Origin: Chloroflexota bacterium
Lineage (GTDB): Bacteria > Chloroflexota > Anaerolineae > UBA4142
DNA length: 6,850 nt
Assembly (NCBI GenBank): GCA_016199405.1
Contig: JACQGS010000183.1
Span: forward strand, 1-6,850
Reading direction: 5' to 3'
Shown here: positions 1 through 5,927 of the stretch, piece by piece
Layout of the letters: every line of letters begins with the position of its first letter
Position numbering within the stretch: the first letter of the stretch is position 1
Translations under genes and position numbers: made by a program
The notes under the pieces: generated by a model
Database searches by the model: none
The model's input: only the letters and a program-made list of their open reading frames with translations
Told to the model about the DNA's origin: nothing

Positions 1-39
1 CTGTTGGGCGAACTTAAACTGCCCGACAGCGGCTTTTTT
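1..39 (+). terminator. Rho-independent terminator of an upstream gene
   Basis: Positions 1-9 (CTGTTGGGC) pair with 21-29 (GCCCGACAG), one of the nine pairs being a T-G wobble, around an 11-nt loop. CGGC and a run of six T (34-39) follow. This is the classic hairpin plus U-tract. The stem may be longer, because CGGC at 30-33 could pair with bases to the left of the window. It presumably ends a plus-strand gene outside the window. The kinase ATG is only 13 nt after the T-run, so the kinase promoter must overlap or precede this structure, or the kinase is reached by read-through. Confidence 0.75.
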
Positions 40-52
40 GTCTGGGGATGCC

Positions 53-2008
53 ATGTTCTGTCTCGAAGATTTTTTTCAAGGCAACATCGTCGCGATTTAT
101 TTTATCTACGGACTGGGAATTTTTCTTGCCGGGTTTGCGTTGTTCCTCGAAACCGGCCGAACGAGCCAGTTAACGCTCGCGCGCGCGCTGCCTTTTCTCG
201 CCGCTTTTGGAATTACTCATGGCATTCACGAATGGGGCGAGATGTTCCTCAAGATTTCGGAACTCGCCGCCAAAACCGCCGCGCCGTTTTGGGCTGAATG
301 GCTCGTGCATGGTTTGGAAGTCGCCTCGTTTCTTTTTCTCACCGAATTTGGTACGCGGCTCTTGCGCCAACTTAAACCCGAACTGCATCCGCATCTCAAA
401 CGCTTGACGCCAAGCGTGCTCGGCGTTTATCTCACTGGCATTTTTGTTTTCGAATTTCTCACGCGCTCAAGCGAAACCGACTGGCTGCTCTTTGCCGATC
501 TGTGGGCGCGCTACATCACGGCTCTGCCCGGCACGCTCCTCGCGTGTTGGGCGCTGTTGGCGCAACGCCGCGAATTTTTGCGCGATGAACTGCCGCTCGT
601 CGCGCGCGATTTGGTCGGCGCGACGCTGGCGCTGGCTTGGTACGCCCTACTGGAGGAATTGATCGGACCGCCGTCGCGATTTTTTTTCGCGCCGTACCTC
701 AATTCGTCCAAATTCGTCGAATGGTTTGGCATCCCGATCGAAGCGTTCCGCGTCGCGGCGGTCGTTCTCTTCGCGTTCTTTATCATCCGCGTCATGCGCG
801 TCTTTGAGTTCGAGTACGCGCGCCGCCTGGAAGCCGCGAATCGCGCGCGCTTTGTCGCGCAAGCCGAAGCGAACCGCGAACTGGCGGTCATGTTCGAAAC
901 GTGCCGCAGTCTGGGCACGACGCTGGAGCTGCAACGCCTGCTCGACGACGCCATCCGGCAAATCGTCACGTCGCTCGATCCGATGCGGGCGGGGATGATT
1001 TACTTGTACGATGCCGCCGAGCACGCGCTCGTCGTGCGCGCGCAACATTCGCGCAATGGGCACGCGCCGCTCGCGCCCGCCGAAAAAGAATGCGCGCACC
1101 AAACCGCCGAGCGCGCGTTCAAACTCCGCACCATCGGCTATCTCACCGAACCCAAATCGGGTACGTCCATGCTCGCGGTTCCGCTGATCGTGCAGGAACA
1201 GCCGGTCGGCGCGCTCTGCCTCGCGCATCGCGAAGCGTTCTCGAACTATCCGGTCATTCACACTCTGGCGCGGCAGTTGTCCATCGCAATTGAGAACGCC
1301 GAGTTGTATCAGCAAGTGCAAGAGAAAGAGGCGTTGCGCGGACAACTGCTCGAACGCGCAGTCGCGGCGCAGGAAGAGGAGCGCAAACGGATCGCGCGCG
1401 AATTGCACGACGAAACCGGGCAAACGCTGACCGCGCTCGCGGTCGGGTTGGGCGCGGTCGAAGAGACGATGCCGCGCAATTCGGAATTAGCCAAGCATCA
1501 ATTGAGCGAGCTGAAAATCCTAACCATGAACGCGATCGAAAACTTGCGCCAACTGGTTTCCGATTTGCGCCCGTCGGTTCTCGACGATATGGGGCTCGTG
1601 CCCGCGTTACGCTGGTTCGGACAGCAATATTCCGCGCGCATCGGAATTCCGGTCGAGATTCAAGTCGTCGGCGCCAAGCGGCGGCTGTCGTCGCAAGTCG
1701 AGTCGGTGCTGTTTCGGATCGCGCAAGAGAGTCTGACGAATATCGCGCGGCATGCCCACGCCACACGCGCCAATGTCCGCCTCGAATTTCTCGATGCGCG
1801 GGTCGCGCTTTCAATTACGGATGATGGCGGTGGCTTTGATGTCGAACAGATTCTGTACGCGCAGGCAACGCGCCGCGCGTGGGGGCTGTTGGGCGTGCAG
1901 GAACGCGTGGGGCTGGTCGGCGGGAAATTCAAAATTGATTCGGCGCCGGGCAAAGGGACGCGGGTGATCGTGGAAATTCCGGTGGGAGAAGAGAATTCTA
2001 AATTCTAA
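53..2008 (+). CDS. Seven-helix membrane sensor histidine kinase with GAF domain (NarL/DesK type)
   Basis: Sensor kinase of a two-component system: it autophosphorylates on His and passes the phosphate to the regulator encoded next. The 651-residue protein has about seven hydrophobic segments (roughly 11-33, 43-60, 80-98, 120-136, 150-170, 185-203, 224-247) and no large extracellular domain. A charged helix leads into a GAF domain (about 276-415) and a coiled-coil linker. HisKA_3 follows with ERKRIARELHDETGQ (phospho-acceptor H452), then HATPase_c with the N-box Asn563, G1 motif DDGGGFD (590-596) and G2 motif WGLLG (610-614). All catalytic motifs look intact. The ATG at 53 is chosen because GGGGA (44-48) lies 4 nt upstream; an in-frame TTG at 38 falls inside the terminator T-run and has no ribosome site. 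The signal sensed is unknown. The second helix carries an unusual HGIHEW motif (56-61). The last five residues (ENSKF) are encoded by a tandem array. Family assignment is secure, ligand is not. Confidence 0.93.
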   Translation: MFCLEDFFQGNIVAIYFIYGLGIFLAGFALFLETGRTSQLTLARALPFLAAFGITHGIHEWGEMFLKISELAAKTAAPFWAEWLVHGLEVASFLFLTEFGTRLLRQLKPELHPHLKRLTPSVLGVYLTGIFVFEFLTRSSETDWLLFADLWARYITALPGTLLACWALLAQRREFLRDELPLVARDLVGATLALAWYALLEELIGPPSRFFFAPYLNSSKFVEWFGIPIEAFRVAAVVLFAFFIIRVMRVFEFEYARRLEAANRARFVAQAEANRELAVMFETCRSLGTTLELQRLLDDAIRQIVTSLDPMRAGMIYLYDAAEHALVVRAQHSRNGHAPLAPAEKECAHQTAERAFKLRTIGYLTEPKSGTSMLAVPLIVQEQPVGALCLAHREAFSNYPVIHTLARQLSIAIENAELYQQVQEKEALRGQLLERAVAAQEEERKRIARELHDETGQTLTALAVGLGAVEETMPRNSELAKHQLSELKILTMNAIENLRQLVSDLRPSVLDDMGLVPALRWFGQQYSARIGIPVEIQVVGAKRRLSSQVESVLFRIAQESLTNIARHAHATRANVRLEFLDARVALSITDDGGGFDVEQILYAQATRRAWGLLGVQERVGLVGGKFKIDSAPGKGTRVIVEIPVGEENSKF

Positions 2009-2091
2009 ATTCTAAATTCTAAATTCGTGATTCGTAATGTGTAACTCGTTGACTATTTTTCCGAAATCCGCAATTCGAAATCCGAAATTAG
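1994..2091. repeat. Degenerate 7-bp tandem array between kinase and regulator
   Basis: Four perfect AATTCTA units (1994-2021) are followed, in unbroken 7-bp phase, by AATTCGT, GATTCGT, AATGTGT, AACTCGT, TGACTAT, TTTTCCG, AAATCCG, CAATTCG, AAATCCG and AAATTAG, ending at 2091. That is 14 units with a loose consensus of AAWTCBN. The array encodes the last residues and stop codon of the kinase and fills the gap up to the ribosome site of the regulator. It is far more AT-rich than either gene. It resembles in style the heptameric short tandem repeats known from cyanobacteria, but the unit is different. Confidence 0.85.
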
Positions 2092-2105
2092 AAAGGGTTA
2101 CTCGC

Positions 2106-2765
2106 TTGCCCAAGATCAAGTTACTCCTTGTTGACGATCACGCCATCGTGCGCGCGGGCGTGCGCATGCTGTTGGAATCGCAGGACGATATGGAAATCGT
2201 CGGCGAGGTGGAAACCGGCGCGGCGGCGGTCGCGCAAGCCAAAGCGTTGCAGCCGCACGTCATTCTGATGGACATTTCGCTGCCGGACATGGACGGCTTT
2301 GAGGCGACGCGGCAAATCAAACGGATTCTGCCGGAGGCGGCAATTCTCGCGTTGACGATGCACGAGAGCGACGAGTATTTTTTCAAAATGCTTCACGCCG
2401 GCGCGTCCGGCTACGTGCCCAAAAAAGCCGCGCCGACGGATTTGCTCACCGCGATTCGCACCGTGCAGGCAGGTCAAGTATTCCTGTACCCGTCGGTCGC
2501 CAAGGCGTTGGTGCGCGATTTTGTGGGGCACGCGCGCGCGAGTGGCGACTCGGCGAGTCTCGACGGTCTCACCGATCGCGAACGCGAAGTGCTGACGTTG
2601 ATCGCGGACGACTTGGCGAATCAGGAGATCGCGGACAAGTTGACGATCAGCGTGAAAACCGTCGAGCGGCATCGCGCGAACATCATGGCAAAGTTGAACC
2701 TGCACAGCCGCACGGAGTTGGTCAAGTACGCGATTCGGAAGGGAATGATTGAGGTGGAGGGGTAG
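2106..2765 (+). CDS. NarL/LuxR-family response regulator
   Basis: Cytoplasmic DNA-binding partner of the kinase just upstream. The 219-residue protein has a receiver domain (about 3-120) with the acidic pair D10/D11, phospho-acceptor D56 (LMDISLPDMDG), T84 and K106. A LuxR-type helix-turn-helix follows at about 153-215 (LTDREREVL, then NQEIADKLTISVKTVERHR). Length and layout are normal for the family and no key residue is missing. I choose the TTG at 2106: GAAAGGG (2091-2097) sits 8 nt before it and the encoded MPKIKLLLVDDH is where family members begin. An in-frame ATG at 2037 would add 23 residues encoded by the tandem array and has no ribosome site. The 97-nt gap to the kinase is long for such a pair but both genes run the same way. 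Target genes cannot be seen. Confidence 0.93.
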   Translation: MPKIKLLLVDDHAIVRAGVRMLLESQDDMEIVGEVETGAAAVAQAKALQPHVILMDISLPDMDGFEATRQIKRILPEAAILALTMHESDEYFFKMLHAGASGYVPKKAAPTDLLTAIRTVQAGQVFLYPSVAKALVRDFVGHARASGDSASLDGLTDREREVLTLIADDLANQEIADKLTISVKTVERHRANIMAKLNLHSRTELVKYAIRKGMIEVEG

Positions 2766-2770
2766 CGCGA

Positions 2771-2806
2771 GAGCGGGGGGAGCGCGGGAGACGCGGGGAC
2801 GCGGCG
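2771..2806. repeat. G-rich degenerate 8-bp tandem array
   Basis: Units in 8-bp phase: GAGCGGGG, GGAGCGCG, GGAGACGC, GGGGACGC, then GGCG. It begins 5 nt after the regulator stop and ends about 17 nt before the stop of the truncated dehydrogenase on the other strand. It is strongly purine-biased on the plus strand. I see no ordinary terminator between these two convergent genes. Confidence 0.6.
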
Positions 2807-2822
2807 ATTTTGTGTTTGCAGT

Positions 2823-3344
2823 TCATGGCGCGTAACGCACCACGCGCTCGACGCCGGCGCGCGTGAATACGGCCGTCTCGACTGCGACTTCAAGCGGCAA
2901 ATCGCGATGAGCGCGTCCGCCCGCGCCGGCATATTCGCCTTCGGTGTTTTCGCGGACGACGATGAAATCAATATCGCCCGGCTTTTTGTTCGCGAGCGGG
3001 CTCGCGATGCCGGGCAAAAGAGTGCTGGGGCGCACGCACGCGTACTGCTCGAACCCTTGGCAGATCGGCAAGCGCAAACCGCGCAAGGAAACATGATCGG
3101 GCACGGAAGGAAAGCCGACCGCGCCAAAATAAATTGCGCTGAAATCTTTTAGCGTTTTCAATCCCTCGCGCGCCATCACCTGTCCGGTTTTCAAATAATA
3201 TTCACAGCCCCACGGAAAATAATCGTAGCGCAAAGAAAATGCGCCGGTGATTTCTGCCGCCGCGTTCAGCACGCGCACGCCCTCCGGCGCGACCTCGTTG
3301 CCAATGCCGTCGCCGGGAATGACCGCGATATGGTAATGATTCAT
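2823..3344 (-). pseudogene. Truncated tartrate/D-malate-type dehydrogenase, N-terminal half only
   Basis: The 173 residues match the N-terminal half of NAD-dependent decarboxylating beta-hydroxyacid dehydrogenases of the tartrate dehydrogenase / D-malate dehydrogenase / isopropylmalate dehydrogenase family: IAVIPGDGIGNEV at 6-18, VPDHVSL at 81-87, the substrate-binding LRLPICQ and RPS region (90-107), and RENTEGEY at 131-138 with the catalytic Tyr138. Family members are about 350 residues. This frame stops right after ERVVRYAP, so the catalytic Lys, the metal-binding Asp residues and the dimer core are gone, and no continuation is visible in any frame before the convergent regulator gene 57 nt away. 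The start is solid: GGGAG (3352-3356) lies 7 nt before the ATG. The product should be inactive as an enzyme. The cut could be a real deletion next to the 8-bp array or an assembly join. R88 replaces a Trp usual in this motif. Confidence 0.8.
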
Positions 3345-3361
3345 TGAAATGCTCCCAACCC

Positions 3362-3390
3362 AAAATAGGACGCGGAAAATTCAGATTCAA
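3362..3390 (-). promoter_or_regulatory. Possible sigma-70-like promoter before the dehydrogenase fragment
   Basis: On the minus strand TTGAAT (3385-3390) and TATTTT (3362-3367) are separated by exactly 17 nt. The predicted start of transcription would fall near the ribosome site at 3352-3356, giving a very short leader, and the -35 box overlaps the T-run of the terminator. This is weak evidence, from pattern only. Confidence 0.25.
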
Positions 3391-3415
3391 AAAGAGACAG
3401 CCCGCCATTGCGGGC
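3389..3415 (-). terminator. Probable terminator of the TIR-FGE gene block
   Basis: Read on the minus strand, GCCCGC, loop AATG, GCGGGC (3400-3415) form a strong 6-bp stem, followed by TGTCTC and five T (3389-3393). It lies about 160 nt after the stop of the TIR-FGE gene and before the dehydrogenase fragment, both on the minus strand. The U-tract starts six bases after the stem, which weakens the call. A second short hairpin (3428-3442, GGAGAT-AGC-ATCTCC on the minus strand) lies just before it. Confidence 0.5.
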
Positions 3416-3542
3416 GGGCGTCGGTCCGGAGATGCTATCTCCAGAGGGGTGACATCATTTTATACGATTGAATCACCGCGTCAAATGTGAGCACAGTGTC
3501 AGGGAGCACTTCAGTCCGATTCATCGGGCTTGCGCATTTTGA

Positions 3543-3564
3543 GCCGTGCGGTTCACCGCTCGGC
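3543..3564 (-). other. GC-rich hairpin shortly after the TIR-FGE stop codon
   Basis: On the minus strand GCCGAGCGGT and ACCGCACGGC form an inverted repeat with a single A-A mismatch. If the innermost T-A pair opens, the loop is the tetranucleotide TGAA. It starts 9 nt after the stop codon and about 27 nt after the last conserved FGE residues (GIRV). No U-tract follows, so it is not an ordinary terminator. Its place and shape resemble the hairpin/cruciform that follows the variable region in diversity-generating retroelements. The rest of 3421-3573 shows no gene. Confidence 0.45.
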
Positions 3565-3573
3565 GAAACCGTG

Positions 3574-5598
3574 TCAGGAGACCGACTCGGCAACTCGGAT
3601 ACCCACATCGCTGCCACGGAGGTGAGGACCGACCCAGCGGCGGAACGCACAGCGCGCGCCGTCGCGAAAGTCGACCCACGCGCCGCCGCGTAAAACGCGC
3701 GCATCTGAAGCTTCTGGATTCTCGCGCCCATCATCATGCTTGTAAGGATATGGCTTGTACAAACTACTGCACCATTCCCAAACATTCCCCGCCATATCGC
3801 AAACGCCGTACGGGCTGTCGCCTTGCGGTGAGTATTTTCTAGCCGGCGTCGTATCCCGAATTCCAGATTCGCTCGTATTACATTTTTTCGCGTCAAACTC
3901 ATTGCCCCAAGGATAACGAAGTTTCTCTTTTTCGGCATCATCCCAACTTGCCGTTTTCTCCCATTCCGCTTCGGTCGGCAAGCGCGCACCCACCCATCGC
4001 GCATACGCCGCCGCATCATTCCAATTCATGTTAACGACGGGGTGATTTTCTTTGCCGCGCGGAATGTTGCTGTTCTCCCAATGGGAGGGCAAAGATTGTT
4101 TTGTTGCATCCACAAATTTTTTGTATTCGGCGTTGGTCACCGGATATTTTGAAATATAAAACGCGTCGAGAGAAACTTTATGCGGCGGCTTTTCGTTGTC
4201 GTAATCGTTGCTTCCCATCAGAAATTCGCCGGCAGGAATGAGAATCATTTCCTTACCGTCTTTGCCAATTTTTGTGCGCGGAATAATTTGCTTTATGACG
4301 AGTGTTAGTCGTTGTGAGGTTTCATGATAATTTGGCGCGCGGCTTTGAATTTGCTCCAATAATGCTTTCGCCTGCTCCCATTCCTTGGCGTCAATCGCTT
4401 TTGAAGCCAAGTCATACAATTCTGCCAACGCGGAATCACGCACCCGTACCAACAGCGTTTTGGACTCGCGGTAATTCGCATCCACGCTTTGGATTTGTTC
4501 TAACAACGTTTTGGCATCCTGCCACTGCTTGACATCAATCGCTTTGAGCGCGCGGCGATACACATCGGGCAATTGTGCCCAGCGTTTTGCCTCGGTCAAT
4601 TTCGCCGCCGCGTCTTGATAATTTGGCGCAATCGTCAACAGCGCTTCCAATGAACGAACTGCCTCGTTCCATTTTTCCGCGGCAACTGCTTCGCTCGCCT
4701 GCATATACAAATCCGCCGCTTCAAGCATGTTCTGGGCAGAAGCCAGCCGCGCGCGTGCGTCTCGGTATCCGCCATCAATTTTCAAAAGCATTTCCAATTG
4801 CTCGATGGCAGCGCGCCACTTGCTCTCTTCGATCAACTTGGTCGCGCCGTCGTACAACTCGGACAACTCTGTTTCGTGCAGGGCGCGTTCTGCAAGCTGT
4901 AGTTTGGCGGCGGCATCTTCATAATCAGATTGAATCACAATGACCCTGCGGAAAGCATCAGCGGCGAGTTGCCATTTTTCCAAATGAAACGCTTCCAACG
5001 CTTCGAGATAAAGCATTTCCAATTCTTCGGGCGTTGTGGCGTGCGCTATCGGCGTCGGTTCTGTTTTTTCGGCAGATTGAGTTCGTGGTGGAGTTGACGC
5101 GGTGGGCGGTTTCAGATTTGGCTTCGGTGAGGGTTTAAGATTTGGACTTGCCACTGACGATGGATGCACCGAGTGCGACAAGAGAGCGTTCAAGTTCACT
5201 CCGAAACTTTTTGTCAACAGTTCTTTGAGCGCATCATCGTAGCGTTCCACAAAATCAAAGTAGAGGCGGGATGAGAGCAACGCGGGCAGTTCGCATTTGG
5301 CGGCGATGATGGAGACGATGCTCAACTGCCGGTCGCGCCCGTGCCGGTTAGCGAGCGTGATCGCCGCGTTGATTTCTTCCCAGCACCACGGCGAGTCCAG
5401 CGCGGCAGGCGACATGATGGAAAGATACACATCACATCCTTCCAAGCCGCGATTGATTTCTTCCGCCAAACGCTGACCGCCGCGCACCGCGCTGTCATCC
5501 ATCCAGCCATCAAGACCAGATGCTGTCAGGTCTTTGAACAAGCGCCGGGCAAAGTCAATGTCGTTCCAAGAATGTGTGATGAAGAATTTGGTGGGCAT
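3574..5598 (-). CDS. TIR domain - TPR-like repeats - FGE-sulfatase-like protein
   Basis: Probable immune or signalling receptor of 674 residues. The TIR domain (1 to about 135) begins KFFITHSWND, has the loop GWMDD (31-35) and SPWCWEE (69-75), where Glu75 fits the catalytic Glu of NAD-cleaving TIR domains. A Pro/Lys/Ser-rich linker follows (145-190). Five repeats are spaced 48-52 residues apart, each with LY (or VY) and a Trp (Tyr 197, 249, 298, 347, 395; Trp 209, 261, 310, 359, 407) and an A...LE..L....Y.dA pattern like degenerate TPRs. An FGE-sulfatase domain (about 443-674) follows, with IPAGEFLMGS, YPVTNAEY, LPTEAEWE, YPWGNEF, GNVWEWC and RVLRGGAW. The two cysteines of active formylglycine-generating enzymes are absent (Asp643 stands where the first would be), so it is likely a binding domain. 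The start is the ATG directly before the TIR domain; earlier in-frame starts would encode hairpin sequence. No good ribosome site is seen. It lies 65 nt after the CopG-like antitoxin and may share its transcript. Confidence 0.88.
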   Translation of the reverse strand: MPTKFFITHSWNDIDFARRLFKDLTASGLDGWMDDSAVRGGQRLAEEINRGLEGCDVYLSIMSPAALDSPWCWEEINAAITLANRHGRDRQLSIVSIIAAKCELPALLSSRLYFDFVERYDDALKELLTKSFGVNLNALLSHSVHPSSVASPNLKPSPKPNLKPPTASTPPRTQSAEKTEPTPIAHATTPEELEMLYLEALEAFHLEKWQLAADAFRRVIVIQSDYEDAAAKLQLAERALHETELSELYDGATKLIEESKWRAAIEQLEMLLKIDGGYRDARARLASAQNMLEAADLYMQASEAVAAEKWNEAVRSLEALLTIAPNYQDAAAKLTEAKRWAQLPDVYRRALKAIDVKQWQDAKTLLEQIQSVDANYRESKTLLVRVRDSALAELYDLASKAIDAKEWEQAKALLEQIQSRAPNYHETSQRLTLVIKQIIPRTKIGKDGKEMILIPAGEFLMGSNDYDNEKPPHKVSLDAFYISKYPVTNAEYKKFVDATKQSLPSHWENSNIPRGKENHPVVNMNWNDAAAYARWVGARLPTEAEWEKTASWDDAEKEKLRYPWGNEFDAKKCNTSESGIRDTTPARKYSPQGDSPYGVCDMAGNVWEWCSSLYKPYPYKHDDGRENPEASDARVLRGGAWVDFRDGARCAFRRWVGPHLRGSDVGIRVAESVS
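3592..3690 (-). other. Candidate DGR-type variable region at the end of the FGE domain
   Basis: This segment encodes residues 637-669, GGAW through GIRV, the part of FGE/C-type-lectin folds that diversity-generating retroelements rewrite. The framework W..., R645, ARCA, R653, P658, R661 and VGIRV is kept. The 14 positions between (642-644, 646, 647, 652, 654, 656, 657, 659, 660, 662-664) are all encoded by codons ending in C or T, as expected if they derive from AAC/AAT codons of a template repeat. None is still AAY. Several of these amino acids (D, F, H) force a C/T third base, so the codon argument is suggestive rather than proof. No template repeat or reverse transcriptase gene is in the window. 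Confidence 0.45.
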
Positions 5599-5606
5599 AT
5601 TTTGCC

Positions 5607-5623
5607 GCCGAATGAAATTCGGC
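5607..5623 (-). promoter_or_regulatory. Hairpin directly ahead of the TIR-FGE start codon
   Basis: GCCGAAT, loop TTC, ATTCGGC on the minus strand form a perfect 7-bp stem, leaving only GGCAAAAT before the ATG at 5598. There is no Shine-Dalgarno sequence between. It could govern translation of the TIR protein or simply be a structural repeat. Confidence 0.4.
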
Positions 5624-5639
5624 ATCTCAAAGAGGTGGA

Positions 5640-5657
5640 AACACGCTAAAGCGTGTT
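5640..5657 (-). repeat. Inverted repeat after the CopG-like antitoxin gene
   Basis: AACACGC, loop TTTA, GCGTGTT on the minus strand give a perfect 7-bp stem starting 6 nt after the antitoxin stop codon. No T-run follows, so a terminator is unlikely. It may be an intergenic repeat, an mRNA stability element, or a partial barrier between the toxin-antitoxin genes and the TIR gene. Confidence 0.5.
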
Positions 5658-5663
5658 GTGAAA

Positions 5664-5927
5664 TCAAGCGCCGGTCAACTCTTTCCTTAGCAACTGATTT
5701 ACCAACTCGTCCGGCGAAATATGTTCGGATTTGGCGCGCGCCTGCGCCACGCGATAGACCTCATCGTCCAGCATCACGACAAAGCGACGGCTCTGGATGT
5801 CCACCTGCAGGTCAACCTCTTCCATTAAATCCGAATAATCCGCCGCCGAATGCGTGTCCCAGAACTCGCCGGCTTCTTTGAGCGTGTGGAATTCTTTTGG
5901 AATTGGTTCGCGTTTAACTTTCTTCAT
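5664..5927 (-). CDS. CopG/BrnA-like ribbon-helix-helix antitoxin
   Basis: Small 87-residue protein, probably the antitoxin for the BrnT-like toxin encoded just before it. The N-terminal part (PKEFHTLKEAGEFWDTHSAADY, 10-31) is typical of the CopG-antitoxin family; this segment usually wraps the toxin. The C-terminal part, RRFVVMLDDEVYRVAQARAK then SPDELVNQLLRKEL (48-84), fits a ribbon-helix-helix DNA-binding fold that would repress its own operon. I choose the ATG at 5927: GAAAGGG lies 6 nt upstream (GAAAGGG-ATGACT-ATG), and the conserved part begins there. Another ATG two codons earlier touches the ribosome site. It overlaps the end of the toxin gene by 14 nt, which suggests translational coupling. 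The toxin-first order is that of BrnT-BrnA pairs. Confidence 0.8.
   Translation of the reverse strand: MKKVKREPIPKEFHTLKEAGEFWDTHSAADYSDLMEEVDLQVDIQSRRFVVMLDDEVYRVAQARAKSEHISPDELVNQLLRKELTGA

Noticed and set aside
38..52. In-frame TTG as kinase start
   Set aside because: It lies in the terminator T-run and has no ribosome site; the ATG at 53 has GGGGA upstream.
647..1423. Long open frame on the minus strand opposite the kinase gene
   Set aside because: It is antisense to strongly conserved GAF and kinase coding sequence, its protein is Arg-rich with no family pattern, and long antisense frames are common in GC-rich genes.
1994..2026. CRISPR-like array
   Set aside because: The units are 7 bp with no spacers, so this is a simple tandem repeat.
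2037..2105. In-frame ATG as regulator start
   Set aside because: The extra 23 residues come from the tandem array; the TTG at 2106 has a proper ribosome site and matches the family start.
2621..3127. Possible continuation of the truncated dehydrogenase in another minus-strand frame
   Set aside because: The translation through the array is low-complexity Pro/Arg/Ser and shows none of the expected Lys or Asp metal-binding motifs.
3500..3575. Resemblance of the GAGCCGTGCGGTTC stretch to group II intron domain V
   Set aside because: The bulge, GNRA loop and the rest of the domain are missing and no intron reverse transcriptase is present.
3435..4019. Minus-strand frame of 194 codons overlapping the FGE end
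   Set aside because: It is a shifted frame of the FGE gene, with no recognisable domain; the FGE motifs fix the true frame.
5599..5667. Earlier in-frame starts (TTG at 5667, ATG at 5625) for the TIR-FGE gene
   Set aside because: They would translate two hairpin sequences into residues unlike any TIR N-terminus; the TIR fold begins right after the ATG at 5598. The absence of a ribosome site leaves some doubt.
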